Assembly (NCBI RefSeq): GCF_009742705.1
Contig: NZ_WPCU01000005.1
Coordinates: 609,187 to 673,186, forward strand
Direction of reading: 5' to 3'
DNA: 64,000 nucleotides
Source: Auraticoccus cholistanensis
Lineage (GTDB): Bacteria; Actinomycetota; Actinomycetes; Propionibacteriales; Propionibacteriaceae
Position 1 is the stretch's first letter. Each line of letters opens with the position of its first letter. The notes under the pieces are model-generated. The model had not been told where the DNA came from. It ran no database searches and saw nothing but the letters and a program-made list of their open reading frames with translations. Made by a program: the position numbers and the translations under genes. Shown here one piece after another: positions 26,473-34,108 of the stretch.

Positions 26473-29337
26473 TCAGCGCCCCAGCGCCTCCAGCGCGTCC
26501 TCGATGCGGGCCCGCGCCTCGTCGGTCTTCTGCTGGTAGGTGGCCAGGTCGCCGTCGCGGAGCGCGGTCTCGGCGTCCTCGAAGGCGGCCTCCGCGCTCT
26601 CGAGCGCGGCCACGGCGGCCGGGTTGTCGACCTCGCCGGTGGGCTCGCTCGGCTCGGCGGGCTGCTCGCCGTCGACGCCCTCCTCACCGGTGTCGGCTCC
26701 GGCGTCGCCGCCGAAGACCTGGTCCAGCGCCTCCTGCAGCGTGGTGCCGATCCCGACGGTCTCGCCGAAGCGGGCGACGACGAAGCTGAGCGCCGGGTAG
26801 GAGCCGTCGCTGCCCTGCCGCTGGGTGTAGATCGGCTGGGTGTAGAGCAGGCCCCCGCCGATCGGCAGGGTCAGCAGGTTGCCGTAGACGGCCGTGGCCG
26901 CGCCCTGGTTGTTGAACGGCCGCAGCCGCTCGGCCACCGTGACGTTGGTGTTGATCTCGTTGAAGGTCTGGCCCGGGCCGGGGATCTGCTGGGTGTCCGA
27001 CATGCGCAGGATGCGCAGCCGGCCGTAGTCCGGGCTGGAGGCGTCGGCGTTCACGGCCATGTAGGCGGCGAGGTTGGCGCGCTCGTTGGGCACGTAGGTG
27101 GCGGTCTGGCTGAAGACCGGCTCGTCGTCGCCGGGCCACTTGATGGAGAGGTAGTACGGGCTCTCCTTCTGCTGGCCCCCGCCGCGGACCGGGTCCTCGG
27201 GGATCCGCCACAGGTCGTTGCCCTGGTACCAGGCAGCCGGGTCGGTGACGTGGTAGCGGCCCAGGATCTCGCGCTGCACCTTGAACAGGTCCTCGGGGTA
27301 GCGCAGGTGGGAGAGCAGGTCCTCGCTGATCTCCGACTTGGGCTGCACGGTGCCGGGGAACGCCTTCTGCCAGGTCTGCAGCACCGGGTCGGTCTCGTCC
27401 CAGGCGTAGAGGCGGACGGTGCCGTCGTAGGCGTCCACCACCGCCTTCACCGAGTTGCGGATGTAGTTCAGCGGCTTCGGCGGCTGGGCCGTCACCAGGC
27501 TGGGTGCGGTCAGCGAGTCGCGGGTGGCCTCGTTGAGGTCGATCCGCTGGCTGTTGGGGTAGGAGTCGGAGGTGGTGTAGCCGTCGACGATCCACACCAG
27601 CCGGCCGTCCACCACCGCCGGGTAGGTGTCCTGGTCCACGGTGAGCCAGGGCGCCGCCCGCTGCACCCGCTCGCGCGGGGTGCGGTCGTAGAGGATCTTC
27701 GACTCCGGGTTCACCCGCTCCGACAGCAGGATGTTGATGTCGGTGTTGCGCATCGCGTAGAGCACCCGGTTGAACAGCGAGCCGATCGGGACGCCGCCGC
27801 GGCCGTCGTAGGTGGTCAGCTGCGGGCCGCCGTTCTCACCGCCGCCGGGGGTGTCGAGCTCGATCGGCTCGGTGCCGGCCGGGGCGCCGACGATGGCGTA
27901 GTCGGTCATCGACTCGCCGAAGTAGATCCGCGGCTCGGGGACGTTCAGCTCGCCGCGCGGCGGGATGTCGCGGACGATCCAGTCGGGCTCCCCGGCGACC
28001 GCCCGGTTGCCGTAGGCGGCGACCAGGCCGTAGCCGTGGGTGTAGACGGTCTTGAGGTTGTTCCAGGACTGGTTCTCGATGTTGTCCGAGTTCAGCTCCC
28101 GCGCCGCGACCACCGCGTCGGTCTCCTGGCCGTCGATGGTGTAGCGGTCGACGTCGACCACGTCGGCGAAGTCGTAGTAGCCGCGCACCTGCTGCAGCTG
28201 CTCGTAGGCGTTGCCGATGATGGCGGGGTCGATCAGCCGGATGCCGGGCAGCGCCTCGGCGTCGGCGCGCAGCTGGCCGGCCTCGGCGGTGGTCTCGGCG
28301 GAGTAGTTCTCGATCTCCACGTCGGCGACCCCGTAGGCGGTGCGGGTGGCGGCGATGTGGCGCTCGATGTAGGGCCGCTCGAGGTCGGGCTCGTTCGGGT
28401 TGACGGTGAACAGCTGCAGACCCAGCGGGTAGAGCGCGGAGAGGATCAGCCCCGACAGCACCATCATGGCCACGGCGAGCACCGGGAAGGCCCAGCGCCG
28501 GACCATCGCGTTGGCGAAGAACACCAGCGCGCAGATCACCGCGATGACGGCGAGGATCAGCCGCCCGATCACCCGGGCGTTGTCGTCGGTGTAGCTCAGC
28601 GCGGTCATGGTGGCGTTGCTGAGGCTCTTGGTGGACAGCTCGAAGCCGTACTGGTCGAGGTACTGCTGGACGGCGTAGACCAGCAGGGCCACGCCCAGCA
28701 CGACCGACAGGTGGACCTGGGCGGCCCGGCTGGTCAGCTGCTGACCCGGCTGGTAGCGCAGCGCGCCCAGCAGGTAGTGCACCACCGCGGCCCCGACGGC
28801 GCCCAGCAGCACGGCCACCAGCGCGAAGGAGGCGAGCATCCGCCACCACGGGTAGTCGAAGACGAAGAAGCTGAGGTCGAGGCCGAACTGCGGGTCGGTG
28901 GCGCCGAAGGGGGTGGCGTTGCGCCAGGCCAGGTAGGTGGCGGAGTTGCCGGCCGCGCTGGCCCCGCCGAAGAGCCCGACGACCAGGCCGAGCACGACCA
29001 GGATCCGCAGCAGCCGCGACTCCAGGACGTCGCGGGAGCGCTCCAGCAGCTCGGAGTTGGGGGCGGCGGCGCGGAAGCGGGGCCGCAGCCGGTAGGCCAG
29101 CGCGATGTTGCCGACCACGACCAGCGCCATCACCAGGCCGAAGACGACGAACAGCCCCAGCCGGGTGAAGAGCTGGGTGGAGAAGACGGTGCTGTAGCCC
29201 AGCGACTGGTACCAGAGCCGGTCGGTCCAGATCCCGCTGAACAGGGTGAACAGGACGACCAGGGTGGCCATGACCGCCACCGTGGGCAGCAGGGCCCCGC
29301 GCCGGCGAGGAGTCGGTCGGACGGTCGTGCTGCTCAC
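26473..29337 (-). CDS. UPF0182-family large membrane protein
   Basis: A 954-residue protein of the UPF0182 family conserved in Actinobacteria (Rv3193c-like). About seven hydrophobic helices in the first ~320 residues are followed by a large, mostly hydrophilic domain, predicted extracytoplasmic, with family motifs such as PNEPDLERPYIERHI and VYTHGYGLVAAYGN. The C-terminus is an acidic Ala/Glu-rich segment, probably helical. GTG 29337 has GGAGGAG upstream and overlaps the preceding gene's stop by 4 bp. The function of the family is unknown. The gene is the last in a right-to-left run moaE, ylbL, PPA1309-like, UPF0182. Confidence 0.92.
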   Translation of the reverse strand: MSSTTVRPTPRRRGALLPTVAVMATLVVLFTLFSGIWTDRLWYQSLGYSTVFSTQLFTRLGLFVVFGLVMALVVVGNIALAYRLRPRFRAAAPNSELLERSRDVLESRLLRILVVLGLVVGLFGGASAAGNSATYLAWRNATPFGATDPQFGLDLSFFVFDYPWWRMLASFALVAVLLGAVGAAVVHYLLGALRYQPGQQLTSRAAQVHLSVVLGVALLVYAVQQYLDQYGFELSTKSLSNATMTALSYTDDNARVIGRLILAVIAVICALVFFANAMVRRWAFPVLAVAMMVLSGLILSALYPLGLQLFTVNPNEPDLERPYIERHIAATRTAYGVADVEIENYSAETTAEAGQLRADAEALPGIRLIDPAIIGNAYEQLQQVRGYYDFADVVDVDRYTIDGQETDAVVAARELNSDNIENQSWNNLKTVYTHGYGLVAAYGNRAVAGEPDWIVRDIPPRGELNVPEPRIYFGESMTDYAIVGAPAGTEPIELDTPGGGENGGPQLTTYDGRGGVPIGSLFNRVLYAMRNTDINILLSERVNPESKILYDRTPRERVQRAAPWLTVDQDTYPAVVDGRLVWIVDGYTTSDSYPNSQRIDLNEATRDSLTAPSLVTAQPPKPLNYIRNSVKAVVDAYDGTVRLYAWDETDPVLQTWQKAFPGTVQPKSEISEDLLSHLRYPEDLFKVQREILGRYHVTDPAAWYQGNDLWRIPEDPVRGGGQQKESPYYLSIKWPGDDEPVFSQTATYVPNERANLAAYMAVNADASSPDYGRLRILRMSDTQQIPGPGQTFNEINTNVTVAERLRPFNNQGAATAVYGNLLTLPIGGGLLYTQPIYTQRQGSDGSYPALSFVVARFGETVGIGTTLQEALDQVFGGDAGADTGEEGVDGEQPAEPSEPTGEVDNPAAVAALESAEAAFEDAETALRDGDLATYQQKTDEARARIEDALEALGR

Positions 29338-30008
29338 GCTGGGTGCTCCTCCTGTGCGGCCGCCTGGCCGGGACGGGCGCCGGGCTGCCGCGGTGCCTCC
29401 GCGGTGACCGGTGCGCCTGTGCTGTGGTCAGCCGGGCCGTGCGGCCCGGGGTCGTCGGGGAGAAGGGTATACGCCAGCACCTGAGCCAGGCCGGGGACGA
29501 GGTCGGCCCCTCCCAGCAGCTCCTCGGGGTGCTGCAGCAGCCGGGCCACGCCGTGGGAGTGGCCGGTGCGCAGCACGCCGACCACCACCCGGACGTCCTG
29601 GCGCTGCGGGTGGGTGGCCACCACCGACGCGGCCTCCCGCTCGTCCTCGGGCAGGTCGACCTCCACCCCGGCCGGCAGGAAGCTGCGCTCGCAGGCCACC
29701 GCGCAGCCGTGCACCGCGGCCGGCCACTCGATCCCCGAGAGCGCTGCGACCAGGTCCTCCCCCGCGGTGAAGGTGTCCTGCTCGACGGCGGTCAGCCCCT
29801 CGGCGGGCCCGCCGTCGCGGCTGGAGCGCAGCCCCAGCCGTCCGGCCAGCTCGGGCTCGGCGGCCAGCAGGTCGTCGGTGCGGACCAGCGCGAACAGCCG
29901 GGGCGGCTGGTCGAAGCCGAGCTCGCCGACGTGGCGCTCGAGCTCGACCAGCGCAGCCAGCAGCCCGGCGGCGACCTCGTCGGTGTCCTCGGCGGTGGGG
30001 TGGGCCAT
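29334..30008 (-). CDS. PPA1309-like conserved actinobacterial protein
   Basis: A 224-residue soluble protein. It resembles the small family named after Propionibacterium PPA1309 that sits between the UPF0182 and YlbL genes: ELERHVGELGFDQPPRLFALV, EWPAAVHGCAVACERSFLP, ATHPQRQDVRVVVGVLRTGHSHG. No known enzyme motif is visible. The C-terminal ~35 residues are Pro/Ala-rich and probably disordered. The ATG start has a GGGAGAG site. Tight overlap with UPF0182 suggests a joint role, but the function is unknown. Confidence 0.7.
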   Translation of the reverse strand: MAHPTAEDTDEVAAGLLAALVELERHVGELGFDQPPRLFALVRTDDLLAAEPELAGRLGLRSSRDGGPAEGLTAVEQDTFTAGEDLVAALSGIEWPAAVHGCAVACERSFLPAGVEVDLPEDEREAASVVATHPQRQDVRVVVGVLRTGHSHGVARLLQHPEELLGGADLVPGLAQVLAYTLLPDDPGPHGPADHSTGAPVTAEAPRQPGARPGQAAAQEEHPA

Positions 30009-30066
30009 CTCTCTCCCAGGTGGTCCGGTGGGGCGTCGTCGGTCAGGGTCGGTCGAGGTCGGATGG

Positions 30067-31113
30067 TCAGGGGCAGCGCGGCAGGGCCTCGGCGGCCGCG
30101 GGGTCGGCGAGCGCCTGCACCGCGGCCACGGCCTCCTCCAGCGAGGACACGGCGACCACCTGCAGGTCGGTGTCCACCTCGCCCAGGTCGCGGCAGTTGC
30201 CGGTCGGCAGCAGGAACGCCTGGGCCCCCGCCTGCTCGGCGCCGCGGATCTTCTGCTGCACGCCGCCGATGCGTCCGACCTCGCCGTCGGCGGTGATCGT
30301 GCCGGTGCCGGCCACGTGGCCGGTGACCAGCGGGCCGGGGGTGATCTTGTCGTAGATGGCCAGGCTGAAGACCAGGCCGGCGCTGGACCCGCCCACCCGC
30401 GGGTCGATGCCGAAGCTGACCTCGGCGGGGTACTCGTAGCCGTAGCCGACCTGCGCGCCGATGACGGGCACGGCCGCGTCGGTGTTGGAGCCGACGGTGG
30501 TGACGACCACCTGCTCGCGCTCGCCGTCGCGCAGCACGGTGAAGTGGATCTCGTCCCCCACCGACACCGCGCGGACGGCCTCGATGACCTCCTCGCGGGT
30601 CGAGACCTCCCGGCCCTGCACGGCCACCACCAGGTCGCCGGGGGTCAGCGCACCCTCGCTGGGACCGCCGACGGTGACGCTGGCGATCTGCGGGCGCTCG
30701 ACCACCGGGACGTCGGCCGCGCGCAGGGCGGCCACCACCGCCCCGGTCTGGGAGTCGTCCATCATCTCCTGCTCCTCCGACTCCACCTGCTCGGCCGACT
30801 TGCCGGCCGGGTAGACGAACTCGCGGGGCAGCGTGTCGCGGTGCGGCAGCCAGTAGGCCAGCAGCGCCTCGGGGAGGGTGAGCCGGGCGTCGGGGCTGGT
30901 GATCGACAGCGTGGTCATCTCCAGCTGCCCCTCGGTCGGGTAGGTCTCGATGCCGCTCACCGCGATCGCGGGCTGGTCGCCCTCGTCGGCCAGCACGTCG
31001 TGGGTGCGGCCCGGGGTCCAGGTGACGAACCCGACCGGCACCAGGGCCAGCGCCACCGCCATGGCCACGAAGAAGACCGCGGCCACGAACGCGATCCGGG
31101 TCTGACGCGTCAC
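30067..31113 (-). CDS. YlbL-type PDZ and Lon-like serine protease, membrane-anchored
   Basis: A 348-residue protein. One N-terminal transmembrane helix (residues 8-30) is followed by a PDZ domain (about 140-210: VTVGGPSEGALTPGDLVVAVQGREV) and an S16 Lon-type domain. The likely catalytic dyad is Ser244 in GGSSAGL and Lys288 in GGVQQKIRGAEQAG, about the Lon spacing. The protease domain would be outside the cytoplasm. It corresponds to Bacillus YlbL and mycobacterial Rv3194c. GTG 31113 overlaps the moaE stop by 4 bp. Substrates are unknown; relatives act in DNA-damage recovery or peptide-signal processing. Confidence 0.88.
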   Translation of the reverse strand: MTRQTRIAFVAAVFFVAMAVALALVPVGFVTWTPGRTHDVLADEGDQPAIAVSGIETYPTEGQLEMTTLSITSPDARLTLPEALLAYWLPHRDTLPREFVYPAGKSAEQVESEEQEMMDDSQTGAVVAALRAADVPVVERPQIASVTVGGPSEGALTPGDLVVAVQGREVSTREEVIEAVRAVSVGDEIHFTVLRDGEREQVVVTTVGSNTDAAVPVIGAQVGYGYEYPAEVSFGIDPRVGGSSAGLVFSLAIYDKITPGPLVTGHVAGTGTITADGEVGRIGGVQQKIRGAEQAGAQAFLLPTGNCRDLGEVDTDLQVVAVSSLEEAVAAVQALADPAAAEALPRCP

Positions 31114-31529
31114 AGGCCCACCCACTCCACGCCGCCGTCGGCCAGCTGCTGTTCCTTCCAGATCGGCACGCCGGCCTTGATCTCGTCGATCAGCTCGCGG
31201 CAGGCCGTCAGCGCGGGACCGCGGTGCGCCGCGGCCGTCACCACGACCACGGCGGCGTCCCCCACCTCCAGGTGGCCGGTGCGGTGCTCGACCCAGGCCC
31301 TGACGCCGTGCCGCTCGGCGACCTGCTCGGTGCAGCGGGCGAGCAGCTCGGCCGCCTGCGGGTGCGCGGTGTAGTCCAGCGAGCTGACCCCGGCGCCGTG
31401 GTCGTGGTCGCGGACCAGCCCGATGAAGACCGCCACCCCGCCGCACGCCGGGTCCCGGACGGCGGCGAGCGCGGCGTCCAGGCTCAGCGGCTCCTCGCGC
31501 AGTGCGGTGTGCCGCAGGTCGGTGGGCAT
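31110..31529 (-). CDS. moaE: Molybdopterin synthase catalytic subunit MoaE
   Basis: A 139-residue protein that transfers sulfur from MoaD to precursor Z in molybdenum-cofactor synthesis. The typical ACGGVAVFIGLVRDHDHG, HRTGHLEVGDAAVVV, HRGPALTACRELIDEIKAGVPIWKEQ order is complete, with the active-site lysines in the last motif. It is leaderless by appearance: TAGGGT ends 6 nt before the ATG. No moaD is adjacent, though moeZ (MoaD-activating type) lies at the window's right end. Confidence 0.93.
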   Translation of the reverse strand: MPTDLRHTALREEPLSLDAALAAVRDPACGGVAVFIGLVRDHDHGAGVSSLDYTAHPQAAELLARCTEQVAERHGVRAWVEHRTGHLEVGDAAVVVVTAAAHRGPALTACRELIDEIKAGVPIWKEQQLADGGVEWVGL

Positions 31530-31535
31530 GGCGCG

Positions 31536-31541
31536 ACCCTA
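31536..31541 (-). promoter_or_regulatory. -10 element for leaderless moaE
   Basis: TAGGGT on the minus strand with exactly 6 nt before the ATG at 31529, so the transcript would begin at or next to the start codon. Confidence 0.6.
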
Positions 31542-31686
31542 CCCAACCCGGCTGAGGACGCGACCTGTTCGCTCTCAGCCGGAAACCGCGGCGAGCCGTC
31601 GCGAGGGCTGGGCCGATCTTGCCGGGAGCGGGTTGAATGGGTGCGCGTCGTCCCCGACGCCCAGAGGCACGCGAGGAGTGAGTGAG

Positions 31687-33159
31687 ATGGCCGACGACCA
31701 GTCCCGCGACGGTTCGGAGGACCCGGACCCGGGCGAGGAGAGGCGTGGCGAGGGCTCCGGCTCCCAGCCCGGCAACCCCTTCGAGCAGCTCTTCGGCCAG
31801 CTCGGTGGCGGCCAGGACATGCAGCAGATGATGGGTCAGCTGCAGCAGATGTTCTCCCAGCTCGGCATGGGCTCGCTGTTCGGCGCCGGCCCGGCCCGCG
31901 AGGGCGTCGACTGGGCGCAGGCCAAGGACATCGCCCGCAAGGTGACGGCGGGTCTGGGACCGGACCCGACGCCCACCTCCGCGCAGCGCCAGGCCGTCGC
32001 CGACGCCGCAACGCTGGCCCAGACCTGGCTGGACGCGGCGACCGCCTTTCCCGCGGCGGAGGCCGCGCCGCCGGCGGCGTGGAGCCGGGCGGAGTGGATC
32101 GAGGGCACCATGCCGGTCTGGCAGCGGCTCGTGGAGCCGGTGGCCGAGAGCATGGCCGAGGCCACCGCCGAGGCGATGATGAGCGCCGGCGGCGAGGACG
32201 ACCCGGCCAACCCGCTGGCCGGGATGGCCGAGATGCTGCGCCCGATGCTGCGCAGCACCGGCACCACCATGTTCGGGGTGCAGCTGGGTCAGGCGCTGGG
32301 GCACCTGGCCACCGAGGTGCTGGGCGTGAGCGACATCGGCGTGCCGCTGACGCAGTCGCACCAGATCGTGCTGCTGCCCAGCAACGTGGCCGCCTTCGGC
32401 GAGGGGCTGACCGAGTCCAGCACCGACGTCACCCTCTACCTGGCGCTGCGCGAGGCGGCCCGGCAGCGGCTCTTCGCCGACGTCGGCTGGCTGCGCCCCC
32501 AGCTGCTCGCGCTGGTCGAGGAGTACGCGCGCCACATCCGCATCGACACCTCGGCCATCGAGAACGCGGTCGCCGAGCTCGACCCGACCGCGATGGACCC
32601 CGAGAGCCTGCAGAAGCTCAGCGAGCAGGTGCGCGGGGAGCTGTTCGAGCCGCAGCCGACCCCGGAGCAGCAGGCGGTGCTGACCCGGATGGAGACCCTG
32701 CTGGCGCTGGTCGAGGGCTGGGTCGACGAGGTCGTCGGACAGGCGACGGCCCCGTGGATGCCCGCCGCGCAGGCCCTGGGCGAGACCGTCCGGCGCCGGC
32801 GCGCCACCGGCGGGCCCGCGGAGCAGACCTTCGCCAGCCTGGTCGGGCTGGAGCTGCGTCCCCGCCGGCTCCGCGACGCCGCCAACCTGTGGGCGGCGCT
32901 GCGGCAGGCACGGGGCGTCGAGGGCCGCGACGCGGTCTGGAAGCACCCGGACCTGGTGCCCGACGCCGCCGCGCTGGACGACCCGCTCGGCTTCGTCTCC
33001 GGGGCGGACACCGCGCCGGACGCGCCCACCGACGACTTCGACGCCGAGCTGGCCCGCCTGCTGGGCTCCACCGGGGACGAGCCCGGTGAGGGCGGCGGCG
33101 GTGGAGGGCCCGAGGGGCCGGGCGAGGACGACCCCGAGCCGCCGGCGGACCGGGGCTGA
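31687..33159 (+). CDS. DUF2342 / zincin-like protein, putative metal ligands changed
   Basis: A 490-residue protein of the actinobacterial family annotated as zinc-dependent metalloprotease or F420-associated hydrolase (Rv3195-like). Recognisable parts are the Gln/Gly-rich N-terminus, VLLPSNVAAFGEGL, LYLALREAARQRLFADVGWL, EGWVDEVV and the C-terminal TGGPAEQTFASLVGLELRPRRLRDA. In members I recall, the central motif reads AAHQRLFAHVPWL. Here the two histidines are Arg259 and Asp265, so metal-dependent activity may be lost. ATG 31687 has GAGGAG 8 nt upstream. The acidic Gly-rich tail is probably disordered. Confidence 0.85.
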   Translation: MADDQSRDGSEDPDPGEERRGEGSGSQPGNPFEQLFGQLGGGQDMQQMMGQLQQMFSQLGMGSLFGAGPAREGVDWAQAKDIARKVTAGLGPDPTPTSAQRQAVADAATLAQTWLDAATAFPAAEAAPPAAWSRAEWIEGTMPVWQRLVEPVAESMAEATAEAMMSAGGEDDPANPLAGMAEMLRPMLRSTGTTMFGVQLGQALGHLATEVLGVSDIGVPLTQSHQIVLLPSNVAAFGEGLTESSTDVTLYLALREAARQRLFADVGWLRPQLLALVEEYARHIRIDTSAIENAVAELDPTAMDPESLQKLSEQVRGELFEPQPTPEQQAVLTRMETLLALVEGWVDEVVGQATAPWMPAAQALGETVRRRRATGGPAEQTFASLVGLELRPRRLRDAANLWAALRQARGVEGRDAVWKHPDLVPDAAALDDPLGFVSGADTAPDAPTDDFDAELARLLGSTGDEPGEGGGGGGPEGPGEDDPEPPADRG

Positions 33160-33178
33160 GCCCCGCCCGCCGCGCCGG

Positions 33179-33760
33179 TCAGTCCGCGTCGACGGGGCCG
33201 GCCGAGCCCCGTGCCTGCGCGTCGGCCCAGCCCTGCAGGTAGCCGCGGGCCTCGGCGGTGCGCGGGTAGTGCTGGACCAGGCGCCAGAACGCGTCGTCGT
33301 GCTGGCCGTGCACCAGGTGCGCCAGCTCGTGCACCAGCACGTAGTCCACCACCCAGTCGGGCAGCTGCTGCAGCCGCCGGGACAGCCGGATGGTGCCGCT
33401 CGCCGGGGTGCAGGAGCCCCACCGGCGCTGCTGGTTGTCCACCCACACCACCGACCGGGGCCGGGGCGCCGACCCCAGCACCGGGTCCAGGTGGGCCCGG
33501 GCCAGGTCGTCGGCGCGGACCTGCAGCTGGGCGTCGGTGGTCGGAGGTGCCTGCCGCGACTCGCGCCGCTCCACCCGGCGCACCATCTCCTCGACCCAGC
33601 GCCGCTCCTCCGCCGAGCTGAGCCGTGCCGGCACCACGACGACGATCCGGCCCGACTCGCGGAAGGCCGTCACGGTCTTGCGACGACGGGCGCTGCGCCG
33701 CACCTCGACCTCGGGCAGGGCGCGGGGCTGCGTCGTCGCGTCCGGGCCGGAGGTGCTCAC
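33179..33760 (-). CDS. YgjP-like (M48-type) metallopeptidase
   Basis: A 193-residue DUF45 protein. The zinc motif HELAH is at residues 144-148 with a following HGQHDDAFWRL helix, and RRWGSCTPASGTIRLSRRL is the family's conserved strand. It is a cytoplasmic putative metalloprotease sometimes linked to restriction systems; here it lies in the conserved actinobacterial block instead. GTG 33760 has a -10-like TACCGT 7 nt upstream and no ribosome-binding site, suggesting a leaderless start. Substrate unknown. Confidence 0.88.
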   Translation of the reverse strand: MSTSGPDATTQPRALPEVEVRRSARRRKTVTAFRESGRIVVVVPARLSSAEERRWVEEMVRRVERRESRQAPPTTDAQLQVRADDLARAHLDPVLGSAPRPRSVVWVDNQQRRWGSCTPASGTIRLSRRLQQLPDWVVDYVLVHELAHLVHGQHDDAFWRLVQHYPRTAEARGYLQGWADAQARGSAGPVDAD

Positions 33761-33767
33761 GGCACCG

Positions 33768-33773
33768 ACGGTA
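33768..33773 (-). promoter_or_regulatory. -10 element for leaderless YgjP-like gene
   Basis: TACCGT on the minus strand, 7 nt before the GTG at 33760. Confidence 0.5.
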
Positions 33774-33819
33774 GTCCAGCCACGTGGCCGCCGAGCCGGC
33801 CCCGGGCTTCGGCGCGTCG

Positions 33820-33886
33820 CGGTCCACAGGGTCGTCCACAGTGTCCACAGCCCTCGTCCACAGCCTTGCCCACGTCGTCGTGCACA
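33820..33886 (+). repeat. Cluster of DnaA-box-like sequences
   Basis: Five 9-mers in the same direction resemble the high-GC DnaA box TTGTCCACA: CGGTCCACA (33820), TCGTCCACA (33832), GTGTCCACA (33841), TCGTCCACA (33854) and TCGTGCACA (33878). The core GTCCACAG occurs four times within 42 bp. This may be a DnaA-binding or reservoir site, or a repressor-binding cluster for the flanking divergent genes. Confidence 0.5.
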
Positions 33887-33922
33887 GCCCTCCCGGCGCC
33901 AGGGCCGACACGCCGCACCCCC

Positions 33923-33952
33923 TTGACCGGGTGCGGGTCTGACGCCTAACGT
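33923..33952 (+). promoter_or_regulatory. Promoter for candidate small RNA
   Basis: TTGACC at 33923-33928, an 18-bp spacer and TAACGT at 33947-33952. Transcription would start around 33959-33960, at the base of the long hairpin that follows and 150 bp before the next coding start. Confidence 0.55.
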
Positions 33953-33959
33953 CATGGCG

Positions 33960-34030
33960 ACGAAGACCCCCAGATGGTCGGGCCGCTCGGAGGGGAAGCC
34001 GAGCGAACCCGGAGTTCCTGGGGGTCTTCT
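33960..34030 (+). ncRNA. Candidate small structured RNA (novel)
   Basis: GAAGACCCCCAG (33962-33973) pairs perfectly with CTGGGGGTCTTC (34018-34029). Inside, CGGG/CCCG (33979-33982 with 34008-34011) and CGCTCGG/CCGAGCG (33984-33990 with 33999-34005, 8-nt loop) extend it to a rod of about 23 base pairs. It lies between two divergent genes, where no terminator is needed, and has its own promoter. It is not a tRNA. I do not recognise the family; a mRNA leader element or a DNA-level structure is also possible. Confidence 0.5.
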
Positions 34031-34059
34031 CACGTCCCGGGCCCGGCGTGCCGACCGGC

Positions 34060-34068
34060 TGTGGACAA
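34060..34068 (-). promoter_or_regulatory. Exact DnaA-box match
   Basis: TGTGGACAA on the plus strand is the reverse complement of TTGTCCACA, the high-GC actinobacterial DnaA box. It is opposite in direction to the five-site cluster about 200 bp to the left. Confidence 0.5.
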
Positions 34069-34096
34069 CCGGCGGCGCGCCGCGGCTGGTGTGACG

Positions 34097-34102
34097 CACA
34101 GT
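34097..34102 (+). promoter_or_regulatory. -10 element for leaderless ThiF-like gene
   Basis: CACAGT followed by GGCGCC and the GTG at 34109. The ABC1-kinase gene 1 kb downstream has the same arrangement (CACAAT, GGCGCC, ATG), which supports this start. Confidence 0.5.
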
Positions 34103-34108
34103 GGCGCC

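Noticed and set aside
26344..29484. A 1046-residue plus-strand frame opposite the UPF0182 gene
   Set aside because: Gly/Val/Asp-rich low-complexity shadow with no ribosome-binding site or motif. The minus-strand frame has clear membrane helices and UPF0182 motifs.
33962..34029. The long hairpin as a tRNA gene
   Set aside because: It has no D-arm or T-loop consensus, no CCA-like end and only one stacked stem, so a cloverleaf cannot be drawn.
33974..34108. ATG 33974 as the start of the ThiF-like gene
   Set aside because: It lies inside the hairpin, lacks a ribosome-binding site, and would add ~45 Arg/Gly-rich residues. GTG 34109 with a leaderless promoter pattern is better supported.
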